Assembly (NCBI GenBank): GCA_009760855.2
Contig: WPIO01000012.1
Span: 2,698,001 to 2,762,000 of the forward strand
DNA length: 64,000 nucleotides
Direction of reading: 5' to 3'
From: Cristatella mucedo
Lineage: Eukaryota; Bryozoa; Phylactolaemata; Cristatellidae
Numbering within the stretch: position 1 is the stretch's first letter; every line of letters starts with the position of its first letter. The position numbers and the translations under genes were made by a program. The notes beneath the pieces are model-generated. The model saw only the letters and a list, made by a program, of their open reading frames with translations, did not search any database and was not told where the DNA came from. This document shows positions 10,890-24,065 of the stretch, one piece after another.

Positions 10890-12705
10890 TCTTCCTCAGC
10901 TAACGGCGTCCAACTGTCGCCGTTTCATTGCCGCCTGCGCCATTAATTGCAGTCGTACAGTACTCTTTGGGCTGTAGTGTCAGCAAGGAAAGACGGGTGC
11001 ACATCGGGATTAGACTTGCGTCTTTCCCGAAAGGATCCGACAATCGAACAAAAGCCACCCCTCAGCGAGCATCCTTAGTCGCCTGGCTACAGCAATTGTT
11101 GCAACTGCCGCATTTCACACTTGTCATCGTATTGCATCGGCTCAGCATCAAGTAGTGTATCGACTTAAAAGTTCAGCCACTCGCGTGTAAGTCGCTTAAT
11201 TCTCTTGACTCAGCGGCCTATCTGAATTAGTTGCTCATCAGGCCTTCCGTCGTACCGTAATGGTCTTCGGACTCTGATCATCCACATCCTGATTTTACGA
11301 CACTCAAAAAGAAGCCAACAATTCATTTGAACTGTTCCTTTTAAAGCCTTTGCTCCGTCCTCGAGAACTTTCCTGTGTGAACTTGTCTGCGCTGAAATTG
11401 AGCAAATTATAGGTAACCAATCGACGTGCTTCTTTTTTTAGCCTATGCAATTTGCATAGAAAGAGATTCAGTTGTTTTGGGGGGGGGCGCTACATAGACA
11501 TTATATTTAGTAATACAAACATTATTATTAAGGCCTTCAAATGGCTTGGGAGGCGGCTAGCCGAAAGCGTATTGGCCGACATACCTTGAGCACACCCGCT
11601 CCCGCTAGCCGACTTGCTCACCGCCGCCACCGCGGCGATTTGGGTACCCTTCCACGGGCGGACAGCTAACCGCTCGAAGCTGGTGCCGTACGGGGATGGG
11701 CCTGGCAAGCGAGGGGAGGAGCGGTACGCGGTCTGGGTCATCGGTCTGTGCTGCGCCACTTCCGGTTCGAACTCGGCTGCCGAAAGAAAAGCCACTAGCA
11801 AATTGGCATGCTTCCTTTCTAGCATGTAGCAAAGTGTCTCGAAAAATATTTATTAATCTCATGACGCTGAGGAAATGTTTTTTATAATTATTCTATCATT
11901 ATTCTTCACGAACCTTCGGCTAGGATCGGCTAGAACGTTGAGCTTCTGCAACCGGCTCTATAGGCTTTAAAAGAGACGCGAGTCTCAGGTATAGCACTCG
12001 CGAGTCTCGTAAGGTTACAATGGATACATAGCTTGCCGCGTGGCCGTGTCGTGATTCCTGGTAGTTGTTATCCTTCAGCGCTAGGCGACTAAACGAGCAG
12101 CGATTTGTCAGAAATCTGCACACGAATGTCTCTTCAAGTTTTCATAACAACGGCTTTATCCTGAATGGCTGAGTTGGTTCCATTAAAAACGCTTACTCAC
12201 AAGAGCGATTATCCGTCCGTGCGGAAACCTCATAGTGATACGTCTGTCAGATTGCGGTAATTCTAGAGACTGGCACAAGTTCCTGAATAACAACTTGCAT
12301 TGAATTGAACCGGCCGGATGTCATGTGCAATATCTAATCAGTTGTACTCTTGCCTTCGAAGTAAGTGAGTTGTGAGCAAAGGCTATTGCTGCACGCTCAC
12401 GCCTCTCTCAGTCGGTCAGTCAGAATTGACTTAACAACATCGGATAGTTTTATTAAGGCATGCGCACTCTTTCTGGTTGCCGTACTCTACTACCTGCTCT
12501 GCTTTGTTAATGGAGCTGCAACTAACTACTCGTTAACTTTTGAATTAATTCAACGCCAAATTCTTACTCTTATCCCGCCGATGGTCGACCGTGACATAGC
12601 CCTTTTTGCCTCTTAATGTAGTTTGCTGCAATAGTTTTAGCCTCTTGGTATAGTCAGTTAATCTCAAAATGATCAATTAGCTATACATTTCTTTCACTAA
12701 TAGAC
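10890..12705. other. Intergenic sequence, nothing recognised
   Basis: No convincing exon or element. It contains a G-run near 11480 and short open frames without homology. Confidence 0.5.
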
Positions 12706-12709
12706 TGCT

Positions 12710-12965
12710 TGGGATAGAGATGGTTGAGTCTTCAGCTCTTAAACTGTAGAGTTCACTTCTGCCATTCTTACGCAACATATTATCTCCTACTCTGACGTAG
12801 CATGTCCAGCCACCACACTCCGTTGCTACTCCTATGCCTCTTGCTGCTGAACTGTCCTCATGATTCAGCTTTGCTAATCAACTTTTCTTCTTTACGAAAC
12901 ATTTAAGTCTGTAGGCTACCGTACGCACACCGAGAGCCGCTTAGACCTCAAGTGCGCTATAGATA
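12710..12965 (+). mobile_element. LINE-B 3' fragment, degraded
   Basis: Matches the 3' end of the copy at 22718-23368 (CTTACGCAACATATTATCTCC; a CCGAGAGCCGCTTAGAC-type tail and GTGCGCTATA), with many substitutions. Confidence 0.55.
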
Positions 12966-12969
12966 CTGC

Positions 12970-13176
12970 TAGTTCTCGCAATGACACCAGCTTAATATTT
13001 GTGGCTTGCTGGCTCTGCGGTGTGACCGGTTGAAATGAAATCCAGTTATATATTAAGCATACATGTATATACGCATACTTAAGATATACCTGGATTTTTA
13101 TCTTATACTGTCCACCGCGAAGCGGAAAAACCACAAAGAGTAAGCCGGTTTGTGCGAAAATTTACAATTCACAGAC

Positions 13177-13218
<42 letters not shown>

Positions 13219-14105
13219 GTGTATATATGTTGCTAACTTTAGATTAGAGTATGGATAAAGGGATCCTCCAGGGATCCACCGTACAAACGCCGGGCACCTC
13301 ATTTCACCTGTAAGAATAGCAAACACTCAACTCTCCAAGGTAAGATGGAAAATGGTTGTACGGAATTGATTGTTATAAAATTGTTGTTAGTCATGAGTGA
13401 AAAAGGTAATTGCGGGTGAAATGATTTAATTAATTTATTGTCAGACTATATAATGTTCTTTTATAGGACGGTGCAGAGGAGAAAAGCCAGTCTTGGATTT
13501 TGTATTCCAAGAATTTGGTAGGAAACCTGATCACTCAAGCAACTGCTGCGTCTGCATGGTGAATCCTTCCAGCCTCCGGACTGGCGAGAATGAAGCTTCT
13601 GCCATGTACATCCAGTGCCTCCTTTATTTTTTTTTATTCATAAGCTTTCTGCTATTTATTAGAATACGTTTATGGCTCTCCTAATCGAGCGTCGGTAAGA
13701 CACTTTGTTGGGTTGTGCTTATTTTGATTAAGTTCCTCGTGTTTCCCAACATAATAGGAAAAAGTTGAGAAACATATTACTGTATCTGCTGTTAGGCACT
13801 AGAAATAATATTTTGCATATTTTGAATAAAGATGCGTCGTACATTAGTATTACAGCATTGACAAACGACAAGGATTCTTTCTTAGGTGGCTTCAGGCGAA
13901 TGACATGCAATCGCCGAGTAGTCTCCCCTGAGCACTGACTCAAAGGGTTGAATGAAAGGAATAAACTAGGTAGGTATATGAAAACCTTGCATCACATTGA
14001 AATAGAAAGCCTTAATCTTAAGATTGGCTCACCTAGCATCTCCCCTAATCCTCTGCACAGAATGTATGATGGCATGAGGATGACGATTTATCTCTGTCGG
14101 TAACA
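12970..14105. other. Intergenic, with (AT)n at 13178-13217
   Basis: Contains about 40 bp of AT dinucleotide repeat. The rest shows no recognisable gene or element. Confidence 0.5.
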
Positions 14106-14109
14106 CCAC

Positions 14110-15560
14110 AAAGCCGAAAAGACTATGCGGGTGTTACACGGGAACGTTTTGTGTAGCGAAATCTAAGCGTTTTGTATAGCGAAGTCTAAGCGGCTTTTGG
14201 TAAGCATTCGGTAGCCAACAGACTTCATCTTATGAAACGAAGAATGATAAGAAGCATAGCTGAGTGACATCAGTCGAAGATCTGAGTACCAAGCACGAAA
14301 TTAGCAGCTCCGGAAGGCTGGAAATGTTTCGCCGACAGTCGGCAGCGGGAGAATAGATGTCGTAGCTACGTAAGAATTGTAAAAGTGAGCTCCACAGCCT
14401 ATGATCTGCAGAGCAAGAGCTTCTATCGCTAATGGTCTTTAAGCGTAAGTATGGAGCAGATAACTTTTTATCCGTCGAGGACCTGAGGGACACGAGGAGG
14501 CTGAAACTGGTGCATCAGCTGAGCTTAGCATACAGTAGCCAAGCTACGGTAAGCATTGTGGGTCAGTGTAAGAATTTAGTTCGTGATCCACTGATCGACC
14601 GGGAGCCATCCCAGCTCCTTTAGCAAAGGAGACGTGTGGCCGAGCCTCTGGAATTTGTTGACCTCGCAGCAATTTTCATCGCAATCTACAGATGCTCAAT
14701 GATTTTTCTATAGCCCAGCCAAGACGGACTTGAATTAGTCTAGCATAAACAGAGCACAGGGTCTAGTTGAACTTTTAGCGAGCCACCCGGCTAGATAGTC
14801 CATTATCTTGGACGACGGTTGGACGTGATGGCTAGCTGTGGAGGCAGTATTCTTAGTAAAACTTCCAAAAGTTAAGCTGCAAACTAAGAGGACTCCTCAA
14901 TTTTGAGCACGTGGTGCCGGTTGCATGACCGCATCGCCTGTTAGATGAGCAGGTCTCCTAGTCCAGCCGCACGCTTTGAGGTGTGCTAGGAATAGGAGTT
15001 TGGTTTTATTTCCGTCAAGTTTAAGTAAATTCGCTAGCATCCAGGATAGAATGTTTGCAAGGCGAGCATTAAGTGTATCGATCGCAGCAGCAGATTTCAA
15101 TAGTTTAAATGACAAATGCAGCTGGCTATCTTCAGCACAGAAGTGATAGACCATCCCACGTCCCCGAATCACTTTTGCCAGAGGCTCGGTATAAATGGAG
15201 AACAGCAACGGACAGAGGACGGATTCTTACAGAACTTCATCGGTGACTAGTCTGCTGGATGAGACTTGGTCACCAAAGGACACGGACTGAATACGATCGT
15301 ACAAGTACGATTATAACCACGCCGGTACCTCGTCGTCAGCCAGACCGACCATTGTTCTCAATGATTCAAGTAGGATATACTGATTTATAGTGTCGATCTC
15401 AGCTGATGGATCCAGCAGGGATAATTTATGCTTCATCCTGTTGGGTCTTCAGGAGACGAGCTCTGCTTACTGGGCTTTCTTAAGGTAGCCACCTCGCACG
15501 AACCTTGAAGCATTAACAGAAACCTTGAAACAACTCTTAACGATGGTCACAGGTTACGCT
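14110..15560 (-). mobile_element. LINE-B (L2/CR1-like), decayed copy
   Basis: The minus strand carries RT fragments: a degraded active-site region (FCAEDSQLHLSFKLL, with DD changed to ED) followed by LDGNKTKLLFL at 14897-15208, and the C-terminal part (SAPYLRLKTISDRSSCS) at 14230-14493. Upstream, a broken frame gives EIDTINQYILLESLRT-like RT sequence. The tail region (14110-14225) matches other LINE-B ends. Confidence 0.7.
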
Positions 15561-15564
15561 TACA

Positions 15565-17020
15565 CATTCGCTTTAGTCGGAGGTGGCTTAACGGGTGTAT
15601 GAATGTATGCAATTTTTTCAGCGAAAAAGGTGGATGAATTAATTGCCGAACCATTTCAATATTGAGGTATATAGACCTGGCAGAGCCCTGTTCCGAAATT
15701 ACATTTTGCTAGAAGATCGCATTAGCTCCATAGTCAAGCCAAGTATGTCCACTCTCAGCAACGTAATATTGATAAACGTTGAGGGGGTGCTAAGTTAAGC
15801 TTAAACAGCAAAGTTAGCACATTATATTCCATGTGGAGTTTTGTAGCTTTGTCGGTGAAATGCTCCGGCCCTGGCCATGGAAAGCTGACAAGTGACGCAG
15901 AACTCTTCGACCAGGCCTGCCGGTCAAGATCGACGCAAATACGACATTGCACAATTTCTCTGTGATCTGCATCGGCTTCCATCAAGCTGCTCATTGAATC
16001 CAATGTTCTGTCACTCAGCTTTGGGTTCCTCCGGTCTCTTGTTTCTGCTTGCCAATCTCGAATGTTTTATCCTTTACCTACCCCTCGAACTCCACTCGCA
16101 CTCCGCCCTTTGTTCACACCTCTTGTTCACCCCTTATTCACTCTCGGCTCGTTCTCACTGTGCCTCCAGAGAGCCGCAAATCCTTCGGAAACCAGCCGTT
16201 ACTTCCTGTGCATCAGACATCTGGACCTGTGTAATGGGGAATGTCCGAAAAGGGTCGAACCTTTTTTCAGTCACGGAAATTTTCCTATTAAAGGACAAAC
16301 TAGATATAAATGCATTTGCAAATTTTGGTGGTTGACAGATGGCCGGAAAATTATAAATACAATTATTTTGTAAGACCTATTTATATGGGAGTTATGCCCT
16401 ACCCCTACGGGATAGGCGAGCATTTTACCTCTGGGTAAAACCAGGCCCTTTAGTACATTTAGCATAAGGCTAACAACTCAATTGTTGCGCACAGCATTTC
16501 CTTCATCCGTCGATGAGATTTTTTTTTAAGTGCATAGACCTGCCCCAATTGTGGATGTTAATATAACTAGCTAGGTTTCAGTCAATCAAGTGCTACGGGG
16601 TACCATTTGAAGAGAAGCATCCATGGTACAGGCTCTGCGAAAAAATATTTTCAGCTATGTTTCCAAAGGATGAACAGGATGCGCTGTGAATTTAACAAAA
16701 CTGGTCAGCGAAAAACACAGCGGCAAAATTGTAACAGAAAATTTAAGAAATCTGCTTCCGGATGGTCAATGCTCACACGCTCTTAAACATATCTGAGAGA
16801 CCCAAGTTGAAAAGCTGCAGGAGTTGCTCACTGTGCTTCAGAAATACTGCGGTCGCTACAGCAGCAACGAGCTGCAGAGACGGCAGATGACGCAGAGCAA
16901 TGCTACAGTCGAGCGAAAATAAAAAAGGCATTGTTTAATTGAAATTGCACAATAATTAATGAAATTTATTTTCCTTGAATTCTAAAGCAATGCAGAGGCC
17001 TCGAACTCAACTTGAGAAAC
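15565..17020. other. Intergenic, nothing recognised
   Basis: AT-rich sequence with short open frames and no clear homology. Confidence 0.4.
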
Positions 17021-17024
17021 TCCC

Positions 17025-19305
17025 ACTTGGTGTTCCTTCTTCCATTCCTAACGAAGGCACTCGAACGAGTCGTGGCGCACCAGCTGAATTAATTTATTGA
17101 AACTTCAAACCTGGCTAGTAAGTTGCAGTCTGGTTGTAGAGCTATTCACTTCGCAGAGTCGGCATTGCTTCGGGTGTATAAAGACCTACTTAGTAATGCA
17201 GACTTAGGCAGAGTCTCTCTAATTGTTTTGCTCGATCTTTCGGCAGGTTTTGATATTACCGATCAGTAAGTCCTTGAGTGTCTTTCATCTCGCCTGGGCA
17301 TCACTCACTGGCGCGGCATTGCAATGGTTCAGGTCCTGGCTCAGTGAGAGACTCCAGAGTATTGTCGTGAATGGACACAGATCATGCGAGGTACCTCTGA
17401 AGTTTGGGGCGCCTCAGGACTCTGTGCTTGGTCTGGTTCTTTTCACGGTTTATACTCTCCTTCTTGCCGATGTGATCGCCAGGCACAGCATCGGCTTTCA
17501 CTTCTATGCGGATTACACTCAGGCGTACCGTTATTTTGATCCATATCAGTCCTCGAGCACGTCGGATTCTCTCAACCCCCTTAATGCATGCATTGTTGAC
17601 ATCCGCACGTGGATGGCAGCAAAACTAGGTAAGGGCAGACCAAGTGTGATTCAGAAATCGAAAAGGCTAACGCTCAAAAACGGCTCTGCTATCAAATCTC
17701 CTGTTGCATCTGTACGAAATCTAGGTGTTATGTTCCTAAGTGACCTCTCGTTACACGACCACATCAGCTCCACAATCAAGTCTGCCTACTTTCAGCTACA
17801 TAACATTGCTAAATCTCGAGCTTATTTAGATAAAGAGACCACATCCAAATGGTTCCATTTATTTGTAAAAATCCCGTATTGACTCCTGTAACTCACGGCT
17901 TGCTGGTCTACCGGCGAGTGCAATCAGGCGATTGCAGCTGGTGCAAAACTCTGCAGCTAGGCTTGGCTTTTGTGAATGGCGCAGTAGCCACATCACAACA
18001 TTTCTCGCCGACCTGCACTGGCTTCCAGTCAAGCAGCGAATTGACCTCTAGGTTCTTCATTCACTTGTCTCTTCATTCTTTGGCTCCAGCTTACCTATCA
18101 GATCTTGTTTAGATAAGGATACCACGTCCAAGTTGGTCCATGCATTCGTGACATCCCGTCTCGACTTCTGCAACTCACTGCTTACTGGCCTACCAGCATG
18201 TGCGATCAGGCGATTGCAGCTGGTGCAAAACTCTGCAGCTAGGCTTGTCAGTCGTGAGCGTCGCAGTTGCCACATTACTCCACTTCTCGCCGACCTGCAC
18301 TGGCTACCAGTGAGGCAACGGATTGACTTCAAGGTTTTGTCGCTCACTTTTAGGTCTCTTCATTCTATGGCTCCAGCCTATCTTTCAGATATACTAACCC
18401 ATCAGGCCAGGCATCGTACCACCCGCTTTTCGGAATCCAACAGTCTGGAAATACCTCGTACAAACATTAAATCCTTTGGAGACCGTGCATTCAGCTCGTA
18501 TGCTCCCAAAGCCTGGAACTCCCTCCCGACCTGCGTCAGAACATCCCATGACCTGACCACATTTAAAAGAAACTTAAAAACACACCTATTTAGGACAGAA
18601 TTTAGTGGGTCCTTGTGATTCGTCCTTGATGTGCTTATGCGTGCTGACACTGTGCATGCTGCCACTAACCACATTTGCATGCTGACCCTGTGCATGTCAC
18701 CCCTAACCATATTATTCCTTTTGTTTGTTTTTCAAGCACGATTTTACTTACTATTCAATTGCATATCACTTTATAGCAAATGTAAAGCGCCTAGAAAGAG
18801 ATTAAGTTCTCTGAGGGCGCTTTATCAAGTGTAATATTATTATTATTATTATTACTCCCCCACCAGGCTAATCATCGTACCACCCGCTTTCGAAATCTAA
18901 CTGTTTACCTATACCTCATACGAGCCTCAAATTCTTTGGAGACATGGCGAGTAGTTCGTATGCTCCCAAATCTTGCAACTTGTTATTCTGACTGGCGTCA
19001 CTACATCCCCTAACTTGACTTCATTTAAAAGGAACTAAAAGCGCATCTATTCATAACAGCATTTAGTGGGTCCATGTGATCCATCCTCTGTAAACCTATG
19101 CGTGCTGACACTGTGCATGCTGCCACTTAACCATATTTGCAAAGTGACTCTGTGCATGTCACCTCTAACCAACCATGTTATACATGCTGTCACTGAGCAT
19201 GCTACCAGTAACCATCCGATCGTGCTTCCTTTGCAGCAAATGTAAAGTGCCTAGAAAGCGATTGAGTTCTCCGGGGTGGCTATAACAAATGCATTATTAT
19301 TATCC
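17025..19305 (+). mobile_element. LINE-A, older copy split by a nested LINE-A
   Basis: RT sequence runs from about 17030 (SKALERVVAHQLN in a broken frame) through GAPQDSVLGLVLFTVYTLLL and FHFYADYTQAYRYF at 17223-17880, where the catalytic DD has become DY. It continues to APAYLSDL at 18105. The element resumes at 18854 (CCACCAGGCTAATCATCGTA), after a 747-bp insertion, and ends with a GCCTAGAAAGCGATTGAG-type tail and (ATT)n at about 19300. Inactive. Confidence 0.85.
18107..18853 (+). mobile_element. LINE-A, younger 5'-truncated copy nested in an older LINE-A
   Basis: Begins in the RT C-terminal region (LDKDTTSKLVHAFVTSRLDF) and carries an uninterrupted 161-codon frame to the stop after LFRTEFSGSL (18618). 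It then has the 3' UTR, the GCGCCTAGAAAGAGATTAAG hairpin tail and (ATT)n. The host element's RT sequence continues on both sides. Confidence 0.85.
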
Positions 19306-19814
19306 TTACTCGTGCTGCTGATTAATTAACCCTTAAGCATCCTTTTACGAACAGTCAATAGATGTAAAATGATAGAAGACAAAGGTTCGCATTAAAGTTG
19401 CAAGGAGGGTCGGATCGCAAAGGGCGAAAGCTGCTGAAATGCCATGACCGTCCTTCAGAAAATTCTTTGAAGTTCATTGTCATGAGAAGTTCAAGTTCAT
19501 CACATTGCGTAATAATTGAGTAGATAGCAATCCATCATGCCGTATAATAATCCAGCGAAAGCGTTGTGCATTAATAATTGTGACTGACCAACTAACAAAC
19601 TAACCTAGCCTATTACCAGCTTATACCTATTAAAAGCCACGGCGATTTCAGTGTTGCGTTACAATGCGGACCTGAATGTCTGCTGCCCTAGTCGTAAGCC
19701 CAGCCTAGGTGGTGAGCTCGGCCTACTGTCGGGCGAGGACTCATACCTGGGTCGTGATGTGCTTGAATTTCTTACCTTCCGTCTCTTTCTGCTTTTGACC
19801 TTCTTATCGTAGGT

Positions 19815-19918
19815 GAGGCGTTTGCTGATCTTTTCAGCAAGTGAGAGCGCCTAGAAAGAGACCGAGTTCTATGAGTGCGCTTTATCAAGTCTATCATCAT
19901 CATCATCATCAGTATTGT
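19815..19918 (+). mobile_element. LINE-A tail fragment
   Basis: GAGCGCCTAGAAAGAGACCG, then GTGCGCTTTATCAAG and an (ATC)n end: only the last ~100 bp of a LINE-A. Confidence 0.65.
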
Positions 19919-19959
19919 TATCTCTGACAGGCGGTGCTCTCCGGGTTTCTTCTTCTTTT

Positions 19960-20345
19960 GTCGTAGGGCTCGTCGCGCGCGGCGTTCCCATCACGTTTCG
20001 GCACCGAGTGTTTTTCTTCGACGCTCAGACGGAAGCGTCGAGTGGGCAGTGGCAAGTCTGCTTTCGCTCACGCTCGCGGCGCAGCGGCTCGCAGCCGTTC
20101 TCTCGTGCGCCCACTGCCTCCGGGTCGGCTCGCTCGCTCCGCTTCCTTCCTCCTGGGAAGCAGCCCGCGGTACATCCAAGGCCGTACGTCAAAGGTGCAC
20201 CGGCTGGCAGCGGCCAAGCGCTGGCCTGTAGTGAGACTCGCAGCACGAGTGGCTTCATTTGTTGCTCGTTTTTCTCGCACGGTCAGCGCGATAGGTTTGC
20301 TCGTAGTCTGCTCGCTTTGCCCGAGTGTTCGCTGATCTAACTGGT
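19960..20345. other. GC-rich, CpG-rich island without recognised gene
   Basis: High GC and CpG with open frames on both strands but no homology. A donor-like CTG/gtgagc lies at 20341. It could be a second promoter or non-coding exon, or compositional noise. Confidence 0.35.
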
Positions 20346-20349
20346 GAGC

Positions 20350-21490
20350 CCGCCCCACTGACTGCCGAGCTCATAGTTGCTAGTTAACGGAACCCTATCG
20401 TTACGGAAGTAAAAGTGAAAACGGGCTTAAAATTTGCACATGCTAATTTTCTAAAGAAACGAACGCTAAAACATTTTATAAAATGTATTCGTCAGCACTG
20501 AGGAGCGAATCCGCACTGAGTTGCATATGATGAACGTGCAGATGTGCTGACTATCGTCCTTAAATTTATATTGTCTATATAGTAAGCCACCATGAAGAAT
20601 CAAGGACAGATTCCATTTATGCATCACCACCCCGTACCAAAGGCAGGCACAGCATGGCATGCTCAATTTCAACTTAGAGATTGCGTAGCAATTACATGTG
20701 AAAAATTAAAGAATAATCTTCGTTACCCTTTTTTAAGATGACACTCATTATTGCTGTCCTATCGCAGCAGTACAATAATTATCATAACGGCCATATTTGA
20801 AAGTGTGACTTCAGTCAGCTGCGACCCTTTTATAATGTTCACATTTGGCAGACGGGAGGGCTTTGCGTAAAGTCTGGAGGAGTAATAGGGCGCTGTATAA
20901 ATGAATTACATTTGTGTATTTAGCTCGCCGACCGTCATAAAAGCATTGTAGCAAGTCGATACAAGTGCGAGGTCAGGTACCGCAGGTGTAAACCCTCGGC
21001 ACTGGACGCTGAGCGGTCTCCTTTCCTGCGATCAGTCCGACGATGGTAAACGTGAAAGATGATTACGCTTGAGCCGACAAACGGATGCTCTTACAGCTTC
21101 AGAACGCTTGCCCTCGATTAGGGAAAACTATATCTCGTAGGTCGCTGAGTTAAATCCGGACGTTCATACCTTTGCTCTTCGCCGAGGCGGGTGACGGAGT
21201 TGCACATAACGACCCAGGTCATGGGTGTGAGTCGAACTGGAGGAAATTCTGCATTGCCTCTCAAATGGTTGCGATCGCCACCGCGGCTCTTCTATCCGCT
21301 ACATAAATTGGGCTGCTAGATTAACTAACCTTTACTTTTTCTTTCGTAACCCTAATAAGCAACGTCAAAACTATAATTTCAGTACCCGCATTCCAACGCA
21401 CGGTGCTCGGCGCAGAGCGAAGGCGGTAGCACTAGACACATTTCATCTCGACCTAAGTGCTAAGCAACTAATACCTTTTTTTTTTTTTTT
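20350..21490. other. Intergenic, nothing firm
   Basis: Mostly unrecognised. A short SINE-A-like tail (GGGCGCTGTATAAATGAATT) is at about 20888-20910 and a T-run near 21477. Confidence 0.4.
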
Positions 21491-21815
21491 ATTGGAGGAC
21501 AGTGCGCAGTCACGGACGCAGTGCAGACGTTCGCTAACGGAAGTGCTGCTGCTCTGCCCGGCTTCTACCGGCTCCCCCTGACTGAACCGTCCGCGAATGC
21601 TCGCCGAAAGCGCTGTCGTGGACACTTGTGCCCGGGAAGGGATCATTCCGATCCTCGCATTCGGCTTAGATGCTGCGCCACGTCGCGTCAGAAGTTTCGC
21701 GGTCAGAGGTTTAAGGGAAAGCGGCCTTTCTAATCGCCCGCGATGGCGACCGCACTAGAAACCGACGCGGCCACAAATAGCTAGCGCTAGCGAGAGCCAG
21801 GGTAACGCCCATAGT

Positions 21816-21842
21816 CACGTGATTGGTTCCCGCGGTTTCGCG
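21816..21842 (+). promoter_or_regulatory. E-box, inverted CCAAT box and E2F-like site; candidate RB1 promoter
   Basis: CACGTG (21816-21821) is directly followed by ATTGG (21822-21826) and, 9 bp later, TTTCGCG (21836-21842), which fits the E2F core. RB genes are known to be E2F-responsive, which fits a promoter here, but the link to RB1 is inference. The first coding exon is 7.3 kb away. Confidence 0.4.
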
Positions 21843-21899
21843 TCGTCTTGTACTCGGGTCTGATGTACCCTGCTCACCTCAGCGGTAGGCAGCTGACTT

Positions 21900-22100
21900 G
21901 GTCCCGAGAGTGTGTGCTCAGTGTAGGCGGCTGCCACTTCCACTGTAACTAGAGACATTTTTTACTCAAAAAGAAGTGTCGGACACCTGCGGCTTTTTGC
22001 AGAGGGCTGATAAGCCGGTGCGTAGGCCCGTAGGAACCTGCTAGTGTCTAGATACCTTGTACTTTGCTTCCTACCGTCGTCGGCTCGTGACTGCCGCCAG
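21900..22100 (+). other. RB1: Candidate non-coding first exon of RB1
   Basis: GACTGCCGCCAG followed by gtaagt (22101) is a near-perfect splice donor without a coding frame behind it. The RB1 start codon at 29194 lies 13 nt after a strong acceptor (29180), so an upstream 5'-UTR exon is expected. The 5' boundary is a guess. Confidence 0.4.
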
Positions 22101-22717
22101 GTAAGTCAACTGCCGTGCTTGACACCCGTTACGTTAGCTAAACGTTTTTACCTTCATTCTATTACGTCTGGGCCTGATCGCCGGCGCGTGCGTGGGATGC
22201 CCTTGTTTCGCTCGCTCGGGCAGCCAACTACCGACGTGGCTGTTGCCCACGCTGCCAGCGCGCGAGATCCATTTCTTTTGAGAGATTCGCGTGTGAAGGT
22301 CTCATCGTCTGTATGCGCTGCGTGTCTTCAGCCTTTGCTTGCGATGATCGCAGTGCAGCCATTTTTTTTCGCTGGCTGCAAGGCTTTCCATAGAAATGGC
22401 TCGCCGGCACAATTAGGACGGTCCTTGCTTAGCCTCGGCAGATGGATGACCGGAGATCAATAGGCAGCTTCTTCGGGCCTGGCTTGTCAGTCTGTTAATG
22501 TCTGAGCGAGTCTGCCTTCGCAGTGGGGACGCTAGCGTCGCCGACTGCCTGCCCGCGGATGTTGGGCCTGGGATGCTGGGGGAGGGGCGCCGCACGCAGC
22601 AGGTGCTAGCTAGCTGGCTGCGCGAGTCTCGCAGGAATCTAGCTGCTTCTCTTTCTGTTCGCGACAGTGCTGCAGGTTCCCCCCCCACCACCACCCTGCG
22701 CTCGTGCTGCTGCTACA

Positions 22718-23368
22718 TGTAATTCCCTTTTGGCTGGGCTACCAAAGAAAGCTATTATGCCACTACAGCTGACTATGAATATGGCTGCAAGGCTGGTCTT
22801 CAAGTCCCGGCGGTTTGAGCACGTGTCACCTTTGCTGAAAGAGCTAGGATGGTTGCCGGTTGAGCAAAGGATACAGAGCAAAGTTCTTACGCTGACCCAC
22901 AAGGCCCGCCACGGCTTGGCTCCTTCGTACCTAGTTGAACTGCTGCATCAGTTTCAGCCTGTTCGCGCCCTCAGGTCCTGTGTAGACAATAAATTAGCTG
23001 TCCCATTCCTCCGCTTAAAGACAGTTGGCGACAGAAGCTTTAGCTCTGCAGGTCCTAGACTGTGGAACTTGCTTCCACAATTCTTACGCAACGACATCTA
23101 CTCTCCAACTGCCGACTATGGCACATCTTTTTCAGCGGTCCTGAACTGCTACTTCTATGCTACTCACTACCTCAACTGCTCTCCTAACTCTGCTATGCTT
23201 CCCACTTTCTCTTTGTTGCGTGAGACGAAGTCTGTTGGCTACCGAATGCGTACCGAAAGCCTCTTAGGCTGTGAGTGCGCTATACAAAACTCTCCTGCGT
23301 AACACCCACATGGTCTTTATGACTTTGTGGAGTTACTGACAGAGATACATTACATTACATTACCCCCC
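22718..23368 (+). mobile_element. LINE-B, 5'-truncated, fairly well preserved
   Basis: Encodes the C-terminal part of an L2/CR1-type ORF2 in one long frame (MAARLVFKSRRFEHVSPLLK, then LAPSYLVELL, RLKTVGDRSFSSAGPRLWNL). It ends with CGCTATACAAAACTCTCC and a (TACAT)n-like tail at about 23350. Confidence 0.85.
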
Positions 23369-23369
23369 C

Positions 23370-24060
23370 CTTCAGCCGAGCCTAGACCTGCCGTCTTGCG
23401 TCTGAGCTGCCAATACCTGCTGCCGGCCGGCCTGGCATTTGTGGAGGCTTGCTGCGTACGACTGAACCTAGTCGGTTGTCAGCGGTGGTGCCCGGTGCCT
23501 CGGCCCAGTCTCCACAGAGTCTCTCTCCACTGCAGGCTGAGGCTGCAGCCTGCCCGTGCCACGATGACTTTGCCCAGCCAAGCAATTCATGTCGTCTGGG
23601 CTCAGTACCTTCTAGCTCGTCTGCCTCAGCAGCTCGTGCCAGGCATTCAGATGAGCGATGACGCACGATGACCTCGAGGCGTTCGACATGCCAGTGTGCC
23701 CTGCAGGCCTACGCAGCCCTAGGCCGGCTCGAGCAGCCGGCTCGAATAGCTAGCTCTTGGCTTGGCTCAGCAAGGCCGAAATTTGCAAAACACTCGGCAT
23801 TGAGTGCTGGCTGCTGTACTTTGCACGTTATAGCGTGCCTCGTCGTGCGTAGGCGAGAGCATTTCATTATGAGATCGAGGTCTGCAGCACCATGCAGATT
23901 AGATGTTGGTGCTTTTCGCCCTCCACGTCTGTCAGTCTTGATCTGGTCACGTCGCTTTTTCTCTCCCCTCTGCTTGCCTTGTGTCGTCTAGTGGTTCTGT
24001 GCTCAGCCTAAAACTAGACTGCTGGATGCTATATTACGCGAAATGGCAGCTCGTACACAT
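23370..24060. other. Intergenic, unrecognised
   Basis: Moderately GC-rich with open frames lacking homology. Confidence 0.4.
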
Positions 24061-24065
24061 AATCC

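Larger units (their letters stand above)
21500..22700. other. GC-rich region, probable RB1 5' region
   Basis: CpG-rich stretch with promoter-type motifs and a strong isolated splice donor at 22101. No coding homology is visible in the open frames. Confidence 0.45.

Noticed and set aside
19875-20358. Overlapping open frames on both strands in a GC-rich island
   Set aside because: No homology; several frames are open at once, as expected from composition.
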